DNA from: Bacillota bacterium
GTDB lineage: Bacteria; Bacillota; Clostridia; Christensenellales; Aristaeellaceae
DNA length: 29,181 nucleotides
Reading direction: 5' to 3'
Assembly: GCA_023404715.1 (NCBI GenBank)
Contig: JAEYAR010000064.1
Coordinates: forward strand, 1 to 29,181
Shown here: positions 22,550 through 28,999 of the stretch, piece by piece
How the letters are laid out: every line of letters begins with the position of its first letter
Numbering within the stretch: the first letter of the stretch is position 1
Notes under the pieces: generated by a model
The model's database searches: none
What the model saw: only the letters and a program-made list of their open reading frames with translations
What the model was told of the DNA's origin: nothing
Program-made: the position numbers and the translations under genes

Positions 22550-23718
22550 AATACACGATCGATGTAGCGTATAAGAGCCTTTTTAAGTACGGCGAAGAGC
22601 TGTGCGGCGACAAGGTCGCCATCGCGCGCACGGAAAACAGCACGATCTGCGTGCTGGCGGACGGCCTGGGCAGCGGGGTCAAGGCGAACATCTTGGCGAC
22701 GCTCTCCAGCCAGATCATCGTGACCATGCTCAAAGAGGGCGCGACGATGGAGGAGGCGGTGGAGACCCTGGCGGGCACGCTGCCGGTCTGCTCGGTGCGC
22801 AAGGTCGCCTATTCGACGTTCAGCGTGCTGCAAATCACGGACGAGGGCGAGGCCTATCTCGTAGAGTTCGACAACCCCTTCTGCATCTACGTACGGGATG
22901 GCAAGCTCGTACAGCTGCCCTGCGTCTATCGCGAGTACGCGGGCAAGGGCGTGTACGAGAGCCGGTTTAACGTCATCCCCGGCGACAGCCTGACGGTCGT
23001 CTCCGACGGGGTAATCTATGCGGGCGTGGGCGCGACGCTCAACTTTGGCTGGACGTGGGACGCCGTCGCCGAATGGCTGACGCGCACGGTGACGAAGGAG
23101 ATGTCCGCGCTGCGTCTGGCCACGATGCTCTCGCAAGCCGTAAGCGACCTGTACATGGGCAAGTGTGGCGACGACTCGACGGTGATGTCGGTAAAAATCC
23201 TGCCGCGCAAGTCCGTCAGCCTGCTCGCCAGTCCGCCCAAGGACCAGGAGAAGGATCTTGAGATGGTGCGCGACTTCATGAAGTCCACGGGCAAGAAGGT
23301 CGTTTGCGGCGGGTCGAGCGCGAACATGGTCGGGCGCGTGCTGAGCCGCAAGGTATACACGACGCTGACGTACTCCGACCCCGCGATCCCGCCCATCGGC
23401 AAGATCGAAGGGCTGGATCTGGTCACGGAGGGCGTATTGACCATGTCGCGCACGCTGGAGCTTTTGCGCGCGGCGCAGGCCGCACAGACGGACACGACGC
23501 CTTTCAAGCGCCTGGACGAGGACAACGGCGCCGCGAAGCTCGCCCGCCTGCTGCTCGAGGATTGCACGCATTTGAAACTATTCGTGGGCACGGCGATCAA
23601 CCCCGCGCACCAGAATCCGAACCTGCCGACGGACCTGTCGATCAAGTTTCGCCTTATAGATGAAATACAGATCGAGCTCGAGCGTCTTGGCAAGACGGTG
23701 GAGAAGGTTTATTATTAA
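22546..23718 (+). CDS. SpoIIE-type PP2C serine phosphatase
   Basis: 390 residues. A PP2C/SpoIIE catalytic domain (about 1-225) has the metal-binding motifs ADGLGSG (about 39-45), VSDGV (about 150-154) and GDDSTVM (about 207-213). The C-terminal part (about 240-390) is of unknown fold. The domain should dephosphorylate a Ser/Thr phosphoprotein in the cytoplasm, such as an anti-anti-sigma factor or HPr-like target. No STAS or anti-sigma gene is in the window. The start codon overlaps the hydrogenase stop (ATGA), so the sensor and phosphatase are made together. Confidence 0.85.
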   Translation: MKYTIDVAYKSLFKYGEELCGDKVAIARTENSTICVLADGLGSGVKANILATLSSQIIVTMLKEGATMEEAVETLAGTLPVCSVRKVAYSTFSVLQITDEGEAYLVEFDNPFCIYVRDGKLVQLPCVYREYAGKGVYESRFNVIPGDSLTVVSDGVIYAGVGATLNFGWTWDAVAEWLTRTVTKEMSALRLATMLSQAVSDLYMGKCGDDSTVMSVKILPRKSVSLLASPPKDQEKDLEMVRDFMKSTGKKVVCGGSSANMVGRVLSRKVYTTLTYSDPAIPPIGKIEGLDLVTEGVLTMSRTLELLRAAQAAQTDTTPFKRLDEDNGAAKLARLLLEDCTHLKLFVGTAINPAHQNPNLPTDLSIKFRLIDEIQIELERLGKTVEKVYY

Positions 23719-23791
23719 GGGGTGGGGCGTGCCCGGGCGTGGCTTTGTGCGTATATACGACGGGAGAAGGCGTAGAATGCCGCAGACTTGA

Positions 23792-23925
23792 TGTAGGGGC
23801 GACCATGGGTCGCCTGCCCGTAGCCCAGTAGGAATGCGCAACCGCCTCCGGCGGGGAGACGCGCGGCAATTTGGCGAAGCCAATATGCCCGCCGTACCCC
23901 GGCACTGAAAGGGCCGGGGCGTCAA
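23792..23925 (+). repeat. Composite palindromic intergenic repeat, copy 2
   Basis: TGTAGGGGCGACC-AT-GGGTCGCC (23792-23814), a middle hairpin TTGGCGAAGCCAA (about 23871-23883) and CGTACCCCGG...CCGGGGCGTCAA (23893-23925). The order matches the copy at 4875-5018, and again the element ends directly before a ribosome binding site. Confidence 0.65.
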
Positions 23926-23939
23926 AAAGGGAGGAACTT

Positions 23940-25376
23940 ATGCCAGTTTGCAGTAACACCGAACACTTTAAATTTGAGGTGCTCAAGCGCATTACGCAGC
24001 TCGCTTACGAAGGGAACCTGAACATCGACACGATGGACGAGATCCCTATGGAGCTCATCCCGCCGGGAAGCCAGGCGACGGTGCGCTGCTGTGTATATAG
24101 AGAGCGCGAGATCATCCGCTACCGCGTGCGCTGGGCGACGGACCGGGTAAACAAGCCCGGCGTCGTCGCGGTGATGCACGCGGCCTGCGAGGGCTGCCCG
24201 ATCAACCGCTACACCGTCACGAGCAATTGCCAGCGCTGCGTGGCCCGCAAGTGCGTGGAGGCGTGCCCCTTCGGCGCGGTCAGCGTCACGGGCCGCGGCG
24301 CTTACATCGACCCGGAGAAGTGCCGCGAGTGCGGGCGCTGCGCGCAGGCCTGCCCCTACAACGCGATCTCGGATACGCTGCGCCCCTGCGTGCGCGCCTG
24401 CCCGGTGGACGCCATCACCATGGATCAAAACCGGCGCGCGGCCATCAATTACGACCGGTGCATCTCCTGCGGCGCGTGCGTCTCCTCCTGTCCGTTTGGC
24501 GCGATCAGCGATACCTCGCAGATCGTGCACGTGATCGAGAAGATCCGCGGAAAGGGCGAGGTGTACGCCATCGTCGCCCCGGCGGCCGAGGGGCAATTCG
24601 GCATGGCGACGATCGGCCAGATCGGCGCGGCGGTGCAGACGCTGGGCTTCACGGATTGCGTAGAGGTCGCCCTTGGCGCGGACGCGGTCGCCCAGCACGA
24701 GGCGCAGGAGCTCAAGGAGGTCGCGCAGCGCGGCGGACACATGACCACCAGCTGCTGCCCGGCGTTCTACAACATGATCGACAAGCACTTTAAGAAGCTC
24801 ATGCCGCTCGTCTCCTCCACCGTATCGCCGATGACCGCCACGGCGCGCTTCGTGAAGGCGCGGCATCCGGGCGCGACGGTCGTCTTCATCGGCCCTTGTA
24901 TCGCCAAGAAGAGCGAGGCCCGGCGCGTGGAATCGGGCGCGGACTACGTATTGACGTTCGACGAGCTGTACGCGATGTTTCAGGCGCGGGGGATCGACCC
25001 GGCGAAGCTCAAGGCCGAGCCCACGCAGCAGGGCAGCCTGTACGCCAAGGGCTTCGCGCAGTCGGGCGGCGTCGCGGCGGCGGTCACCCGCGTGCTGGAC
25101 GAGGACGGGTTCGAGACGCCTGCTTCGTGCCTGAAGTGCAACGGCGCGGCGGAGTGCAAGAAGGCGCTGATGATGCTGGGCGCGGGGCGCCTGCCCGAGA
25201 CGCTTGTAGAGGGCATGGCCTGCGAGGGCGGCTGCATCGCGGGCCCGGGCAGCTGCGAGGACCCCAAGGTCACCGTGCGCATGCGCCAGAAGCTGCTCGC
25301 CCAGGCCGACAAGCGCGGCGTAAACGAGAACCTGGAACAGCAGGGCTTTGCCGGGGTGAAAATGGAAAGCCGGTAA
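23940..25376 (+). CDS. Group B-like monomeric [FeFe] hydrogenase
   Basis: 478 residues. An N-terminal region of about 90 residues with a Cys motif (ACEGCPINRY) precedes three [4Fe-4S]-type motifs (CQRCVARKCVEACP; CRECGRCAQACP; CISCGACVSSCP). The H-cluster domain follows with TSCCPAFYN (about 270), GPCIAKKSEA (about 318) and EGMACEGGCIAGPG (about 424-437), which are the group B forms. A four-Cys CLKCNGAAEC segment precedes L3. It should interconvert H2 and protons with ferredoxin in the cytoplasm. ATG 23940 has GGGAGG 7 bases upstream. A composite repeat separates it from the phosphatase gene, so it may be a separate transcript, though same strand and close (221 bases). Confidence 0.85.
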   Translation: MPVCSNTEHFKFEVLKRITQLAYEGNLNIDTMDEIPMELIPPGSQATVRCCVYREREIIRYRVRWATDRVNKPGVVAVMHAACEGCPINRYTVTSNCQRCVARKCVEACPFGAVSVTGRGAYIDPEKCRECGRCAQACPYNAISDTLRPCVRACPVDAITMDQNRRAAINYDRCISCGACVSSCPFGAISDTSQIVHVIEKIRGKGEVYAIVAPAAEGQFGMATIGQIGAAVQTLGFTDCVEVALGADAVAQHEAQELKEVAQRGGHMTTSCCPAFYNMIDKHFKKLMPLVSSTVSPMTATARFVKARHPGATVVFIGPCIAKKSEARRVESGADYVLTFDELYAMFQARGIDPAKLKAEPTQQGSLYAKGFAQSGGVAAAVTRVLDEDGFETPASCLKCNGAAECKKALMMLGAGRLPETLVEGMACEGGCIAGPGSCEDPKVTVRMRQKLLAQADKRGVNENLEQQGFAGVKMESR

Positions 25377-25406
25377 AGCATCGGGCGGGGCTAAATAAAA
25401 AATGGG

Positions 25407-25435
25407 CGAGCCGGCGTTTTCAAAGCGCCGGCTCG
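25407..25435. terminator. Hairpin after the group B hydrogenase gene
   Basis: CGAGCCGGCG (25407-25416), 9-base loop, CGCCGGCTCG (25426-25435). The T-run lies on the minus-strand side (ATTTTTTA), so it stops leftward transcripts best, yet it is the only hairpin after the hydrogenase. Confidence 0.6.
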
Positions 25436-25456
25436 TCGCAGTGGGTGCGAAGCCTT

Positions 25457-25486
25457 GGGGCTGGGCGACGCAAGGCCGCCCTTACA
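25457..25486 (-). repeat. Partial third copy of the palindromic repeat, inverted
   Basis: On the minus strand TGTAAGGGCGGCC-TTGC-GTCGCCC then AGCCCC, a variant of the first part of the elements at 4875 and 23792. The rest of the element was not found. Confidence 0.5.
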
Positions 25487-25662
25487 GGTGTGATGGGACA
25501 TTTTCCGCATAGAATGAACGGCATGGGTAGAGAACGGAAGATCCGTTGCGGCGAAGTTCGCCGGTGCGCTGGCTAAAACCAAGCGATTCTGGTATACTGT
25601 AGGCAAATAGAGCATATCACCGGGCGATACCGGTTGGTGGCATAAAAGCGAGGCGTTTGGAA

Positions 25663-25903
25663 ATGACCATAGGCCATATAAAAGCAAAGGATTTTAAGGG
25701 CTTCCAAACCATTGATCTGGACTTGCAGGGGAAAAGCACCATGTTTTTTGGTATCAATGGTACAAACAAATCCGTTAGAAGGCGCCGGAATCGTATTGAT
25801 TGACGAAATTGAACTGCATATGCATCCTACATGGCAGAGAATCGTGCCGGGGGTATTACGCAAGACATTTCCCCACATCTAGTTCATGATTACCACGCAT
25901 TAA
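25663..25903 (+). pseudogene. Decayed AAA-type ATPase (OLD/AAA_21-like)
   Basis: The frame from ATG 25663 gives MTIGHIKAKDFKGFQTIDLD and a Walker A-like FFGINGTNKS, then shifts and stops at 25803. The next frame from 25778 encodes a Walker B segment (GIVLIDEIELHMHPTWQ) up to TAG 25880, and after that stop FMITTH, the switch motif. Hundreds of residues between Walker A and B are missing, the two parts are out of frame, the Gly before the Walker A Lys is Asn, and a Gln codon seems to have become TAG. Family ATPases of this kind often belong to defence or anti-plasmid systems. No function is left here. Confidence 0.75.
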
Positions 25904-26136
25904 GCCTAAAATTATGTTTTATTGCGTGACAAAAGCGGTTTCAACATCTATGTAGAAGTAGTCTTTAGGGAAAAATATATTGGGGTTGGTTGGCTCTAAT
26001 TTGGCTCTAAAAATTTTGACTGGCACAAATACGAGAGAATTTTTTGAAGAATGGGGATAATAAAATCACTGAAAATCAAAGAAAAACAGCCAGTTCAAGC
26101 TATCCGCCGAGGAGTTTGAATTGCACCTTTTTTTAA
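25904..26136. other. AT-rich stretch without a recognisable gene
   Basis: Short open pieces such as NIYVEVVFREKYIGVGWL (about 25940-26000) look protein-like but have no start signal, stop after 20-30 codons and match nothing I know. They may be gene debris beside the broken ATPase. TTTGGCTCTAA-like direct repeats lie around 25990-26010. Confidence 0.4.
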
Positions 26137-26183
26137 AAACAAGATTTCTGATCTTGCAAATGGCTTAGAAATATGATATCATA
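26137..26183 (+). promoter_or_regulatory. Promoter block of XRE copy 2, shared with XRE copy 1
   Basis: TTGCAA (26154-26159), 17 bases, TATCAT (26177-26182). From AAGATTTCTG (26141) to TATGATATCATA (ends 26183) the sequence aligns with the minus strand at 8616-8665 with a small gap, including 17 identical bases AGAAATATGATATCATA. In copy 2 the start codon follows after 60 bases; in copy 1 about 78 extra bases with operators intervene. Confidence 0.65.
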
Positions 26184-26243
26184 AAGAAAAGCAGAGAGCT
26201 TATGTTTCTGTACCGATCCATATATTTTTAAGAAGGTGCGCTT

Positions 26244-26675
26244 ATGTATGAACGGTTTGAAACGCTACTACGCGAAAACGGAATCACGGCCTACAAGCTG
26301 GCGAAGGATACCGGTATCTCTACCGCGACCCTGACCAGCTGGAAGCAAGGCGCGTATACCCCTAAGAACGATAAGTTGCAGCGGATCGCAGCTTATTTCG
26401 GCGTCACCCTCGACTGGCTGACCGGAGTGAGCGACGTGCGCATACCCGCCGCGCCCGTAAAAAATGAAAAGCTCGCCATGAAGGCTGAGGTCGACATCGC
26501 CAAGTCGCTGCAAAAAACGCTGGATCGCTTGAACACCGAGAACGGCCTCATGTTCGACGGCGTGCCCCTCGACAACGAATCGCGCGAGCTGCTGATCGCC
26601 TCCATCGAAAACAGCATCCGCGCGGCCAAAATCATCGCCAAGAGCAAGTACGCAAAGAGGAGAACCCACAAATAA
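26244..26675 (+). CDS. XRE-family repressor, copy 2
   Basis: 143 residues, about 82 percent identical to the product of 8046-8477, with the HTH core (TAYKLAKDTGISTATLTSWK) almost unchanged; most differences lie in the linker (about 65-85) and the last eight residues. The ribosome site and start context AGAAGGTGCGCTTATG are also the same. Unlike copy 1 it has no ImmA-like gene after it; a 176-aa protein of unknown function follows 23 bases downstream. The two repressors should read similar operators, so cross-regulation between the islands is likely. Confidence 0.85.
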   Translation: MYERFETLLRENGITAYKLAKDTGISTATLTSWKQGAYTPKNDKLQRIAAYFGVTLDWLTGVSDVRIPAAPVKNEKLAMKAEVDIAKSLQKTLDRLNTENGLMFDGVPLDNESRELLIASIENSIRAAKIIAKSKYAKRRTHK

Positions 26676-26698
26676 GAGATATTTTGAGGAGGACAGCG

Positions 26699-27229
26699 AT
26701 GCTTGATCAGCAGAAATGCAAGAGCGCCAAACCGGATATTGAAGATGTCGTCAGCGGCGTGTTAGAGGGCGATGTGCTGGAAAATGCATTGCAGCTCATT
26801 GCTTATCTGAGGGAAAACAAGATGAATCCCGCTTGGTCTGCCACGAATGTCTGGAAAATCAGCTATAAATCATTCAGCGTGTGTTTTCTAAGGGTGTTCG
26901 GCGCTGCGGAATATCATGGACTGCATGCGGGTACTTGGCATGTCGTGCCGTTTATCGGCGCGTATGAAGCCTCATCCCTGCCAGACGAATATAAAGAGAT
27001 CGTTTGGGCGAAAAAGAGGACCTGCGAGAACTGCGGCGTATGCGCCTTACAGCTGGAGCATGTTTTCGGAAAGGAATATGAGCATGCCTGCGAAAAGTCA
27101 ATTGTGTTCACCAATCCTGACGCGGTTGACGTTGCGTGTATAAAACAGCTGATCGAGTTGCGGAGAAGTGCGATCAAGGACGGGAAAGCCAAGAAGCATC
27201 AATACATACCCTTGAGGAACAGAGAATGA
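26699..27229 (+). CDS. Protein of unknown function downstream of XRE copy 2 (176 aa)
   Basis: Not recognised. Soluble, with no signal peptide or membrane helix. It has a central aromatic-rich part (WKISYKSFSVCFLRVFG, WHVVPFIGAY) and a Cys pair CENCGVC (about 107-113), then a helical basic C-terminus with KDGKAKKHQ. The Cys pair and later single Cys residues could bind a metal. ATG 26699 with GAGGAGG 6 bases upstream is better than the in-frame TTG at 26684. It lies in the same operon as the repressor and probably depends on it; its base composition is average for the island. Confidence 0.65.
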   Translation: MLDQQKCKSAKPDIEDVVSGVLEGDVLENALQLIAYLRENKMNPAWSATNVWKISYKSFSVCFLRVFGAAEYHGLHAGTWHVVPFIGAYEASSLPDEYKEIVWAKKRTCENCGVCALQLEHVFGKEYEHACEKSIVFTNPDAVDVACIKQLIELRRSAIKDGKAKKHQYIPLRNRE

Positions 27230-27277
27230 GAGCAAAAACCGTTGCGTAGTTAAAGAAACTGTTTTCGGGGGTGTCTA

Positions 27278-27823
27278 ATGGGAACCATCTTCATTTTCAG
27301 AGGAAAAGCGGCTACCGGCAAGACGACACTGTCCAACATGCTTGCGCAGAAGCTATCCATTTCCATTATACGGAAGGATGATGTCGTGGACGCGCTGAAA
27401 GCAAGCAAAAACATGTCCAAAAGCAGTATCAACAATGAAGTGTGCTACAACATCCTGTATAAGATCATTCAGACAAATTTGGAGTTGCATGTCGATTTGA
27501 TTTTAGATATCGGGCTTGGAGACAGGCATAACGCGGCCACCTTTTTGAACAGGCTGGACTTTGAGGGCAACACGGCTTTAAAGTTCTTTATCGATTGCAG
27601 CGACGAGGAGGAATGGAAAAGAAGGCATAGGGAGAGGCTGAAGAACCCGCTGCCCCATCAATCGTTTCAGTCGTTGGAACATATCATGGAGCACTATCAA
27701 AACGCTGATATCCAACCATTCGACGACGAGTATGTTATCGATAGCGCGAACCCGTTGCAGCAATGCTTTCAGGAACTATGCGACATCGCGGATAAGCAAA
27801 AAGCAATCGATAAGGGAAGATGA
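27278..27823 (+). CDS. Small P-loop kinase-like ATPase (AAA_33/zeta-type fold)
   Basis: 181 residues with Walker A GKAATGKTT (about 9-17) directly after the first strand, a DxD-like segment in IIRKDDVVDAL (about 31-41), LILDIGLGDRHNA (about 74-86) and a lid with basic residues (EEEWKRRHRERLKNP, about 106-120). This is the order of small-molecule kinases of the shikimate/gluconate/zeta-toxin/AAA_33 group; the substrate cannot be told. GGGGGTG lies 8 bases upstream. It follows the unknown 176-aa gene by 48 bases. Confidence 0.75.
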   Translation: MGTIFIFRGKAATGKTTLSNMLAQKLSISIIRKDDVVDALKASKNMSKSSINNEVCYNILYKIIQTNLELHVDLILDIGLGDRHNAATFLNRLDFEGNTALKFFIDCSDEEEWKRRHRERLKNPLPHQSFQSLEHIMEHYQNADIQPFDDEYVIDSANPLQQCFQELCDIADKQKAIDKGR

Positions 27824-27900
27824 ACACGTTCGTACTAACGGCGTCAGCAGGTGGAGCGCGTTTTCCCGCCGGAAGCAGTCGCGTGTTCCTATTGGGCTAT

Positions 27901-27921
27901 GGGCGCGCGCAATGCGCGCCC
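27901..27921. other. GC-rich hairpin after the kinase gene
   Basis: GGGCGCGC, loop GCAAT, GCGCGCCC, 78 bases past the kinase stop. The T-run (TTTTTTG) is on the minus side only; on the plus strand it is followed by AACAAAAAAG. Confidence 0.45.
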
Positions 27922-27965
27922 CAACAAAAAAGAGCGCTGCAAAGGTAAGGGGCAAAAAAATAATG

Positions 27966-28222
27966 AAATTTTCGCAATTAGGGGACTACGGGTACATAGA
28001 AACGTGGTAAAATAATATCATGGGGGGCGGTGGCAGAGTACACGGCCTTTTTTTCATGCCCATTTACAGGGGAAGGGGATGAACGACCGGATAAAGGAGG
28101 GATGACATGACTTAGCGAGGCAGGCATGAGAGCCAGGGCGACGCAGGGGCGTCGGGACGCAGAGCCCGCCAGGTGCGGATTAGACTTACGAATAAAAGCG
28201 CATGGCGCTGACGAGGAAGAAG
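27966..28222 (+). repeat. Tandem non-coding repeat upstream of ssb, unit A (257 bp)
   Basis: Unit A and unit B (28242-28499) differ in only six substitutions and two one-base indels by my alignment, so the duplication is recent or kept alike. Each has, in order: TAAAAT/TAATAT-type -10 sequences, a run of 6-7 Ts, GGGGAAGGGG before a tiny ORF beginning MNDRI, AGGAGG before the two-codon ORF ATG ACT TAG, a nested GC hairpin (GACGC-AGGG-GCGTC inside GGGC/GCCC) and an AGCGC/GCGCT hairpin. A structured leader RNA is the best reading. Confidence 0.85.
28107..28115 (+). other. Two-codon minigene in unit A
   Basis: ATG ACT TAG with AAAGGAGG at 28093-28100, six bases before ATG. The preceding eight-codon ORF (28079-28105) ends just upstream. 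The same two-codon ORF is conserved in unit B. Confidence 0.3.
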
Positions 28223-28241
28223 GGGATCAGCAAAAAAATAT

Positions 28242-28499
28242 AAATTTTCGCAATTAGGGGACTACAGGTACATAGAAACGTGGTAAAATAATATCATGGG
28301 GGCCAGTGGCAGAGTACACGGCCTTTTTTCATGCCCATTTACAGGGGAAGGGGATGAACGACCGGATAGAGGAGGGGATGACATGACTTAGCGAGGCAGG
28401 CATGAGAGCCAGGGCGACGCAGGGGCGTCGGGACGCAGAGCCCGCCAGGTGCGGATTAGACTTACGAATAAAAGCGCATAGCGCTGACGAGAAAGAAGG
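28242..28499 (+). repeat. Tandem non-coding repeat upstream of ssb, unit B (258 bp)
   Basis: Second unit, 276 bases after the first, separated from it by 19 bases (GATCAGC and an A-run). It ends seven bases before the ssb ATG, so it forms the ssb leader and includes its ribosome site (AGAAGGACGG). The ten-codon ORF 28354-28386 overlaps the minigene ATG ACT TAG (28383-28391) by ATGA. Confidence 0.85.
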
Positions 28500-28505
28500 A
28501 CGGTT

Positions 28506-28814
28506 ATGAACAAGGTATTTTTATCCGGCATTGTGGCCGAAGAACCCAAGCTTACGCCGAGCGACGGAACGTTCAAGCATGCGGACCTCGTAATCTCCAT
28601 CCGGCATAAGACCGTGGATGGCAGCACGAAAAAGGAACTGTACCCGATCCATTGCTGGAACGGCTTGGCGGAGTGGACCATGCAGAACATCGCGCGCGGA
28701 CAGCTGATCACTGTAGAGGGCTATCTGACGCGGCGCACCGGTGTCGAGGTGACCGCGCGCGAAATCGTCGCGGGCGAATTGCTGAAGGCGCGCCAAAGCG
28801 TGGCGGAGGGCTGA
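28506..28814 (+). CDS. ssb: Single-stranded DNA-binding protein, short form
   Basis: 102 residues forming one OB fold: MNKVFLSGIVAEEP at the start, then ISIRHKTVDGSTKKELYPIH, CWNGLAEW and ARGQLITVEGYLTRR, the regular SSB landmarks (the W in the L45 region and GxLxxR). It lacks the long Gly/Pro-rich C-terminus and the acidic DDDIPF tip of cellular SSB, so it is a phage- or element-type form that may not recruit the usual repair partners. It is expressed from the duplicated leader and followed by a terminator at 28936. Confidence 0.8.
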   Translation: MNKVFLSGIVAEEPKLTPSDGTFKHADLVISIRHKTVDGSTKKELYPIHCWNGLAEWTMQNIARGQLITVEGYLTRRTGVEVTAREIVAGELLKARQSVAEG

Positions 28815-28935
28815 GCGGGACGAGAGAAAGGGGGCGATGCCCTTGGGCACGGATCTATACGGAAGAAAAAACTGCGCGGCAGTGCCGCCGGACAGAATCG
28901 ATATCGCGGAGGTGAAAGCCTGCCGCAGACGGACG

Positions 28936-28958
28936 AGAAGGAGAACCCTTCTTTTTTT
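28936..28958 (+). terminator. Terminator after ssb
   Basis: AGAAGG, loop AGAAC, CCTTCT, then six more Ts (28953-28958). The stem is short but the T-run is good. It separates ssb from the next gene. Confidence 0.65.
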
Positions 28959-28999
28959 ATACCCCAAACGACAAACAACAAAGAAAGGGAGGCTTCGAT

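Noticed and set aside
22528..23571. Minus-strand open frame of 347 codons opposite the PP2C gene
   Set aside because: Shadow of the phosphatase gene; no ribosome site and low-complexity translation.
25904..26136. Small genes (NIYVEVVFREKY-type and LGLVGSNLALKI-type frames)
   Set aside because: No start signals, 20-30 codons only, in conflicting frames; treated as debris.
28136..28170. Resemblance to the c-di-GMP-I riboswitch (GGGACGCAGAGCC next to a small hairpin)
   Set aside because: The GGGCAAA linker, the GAAA tetraloop with its receptor and the second helix of the aptamer are absent. Only the GACGCA-AGCC string is similar.
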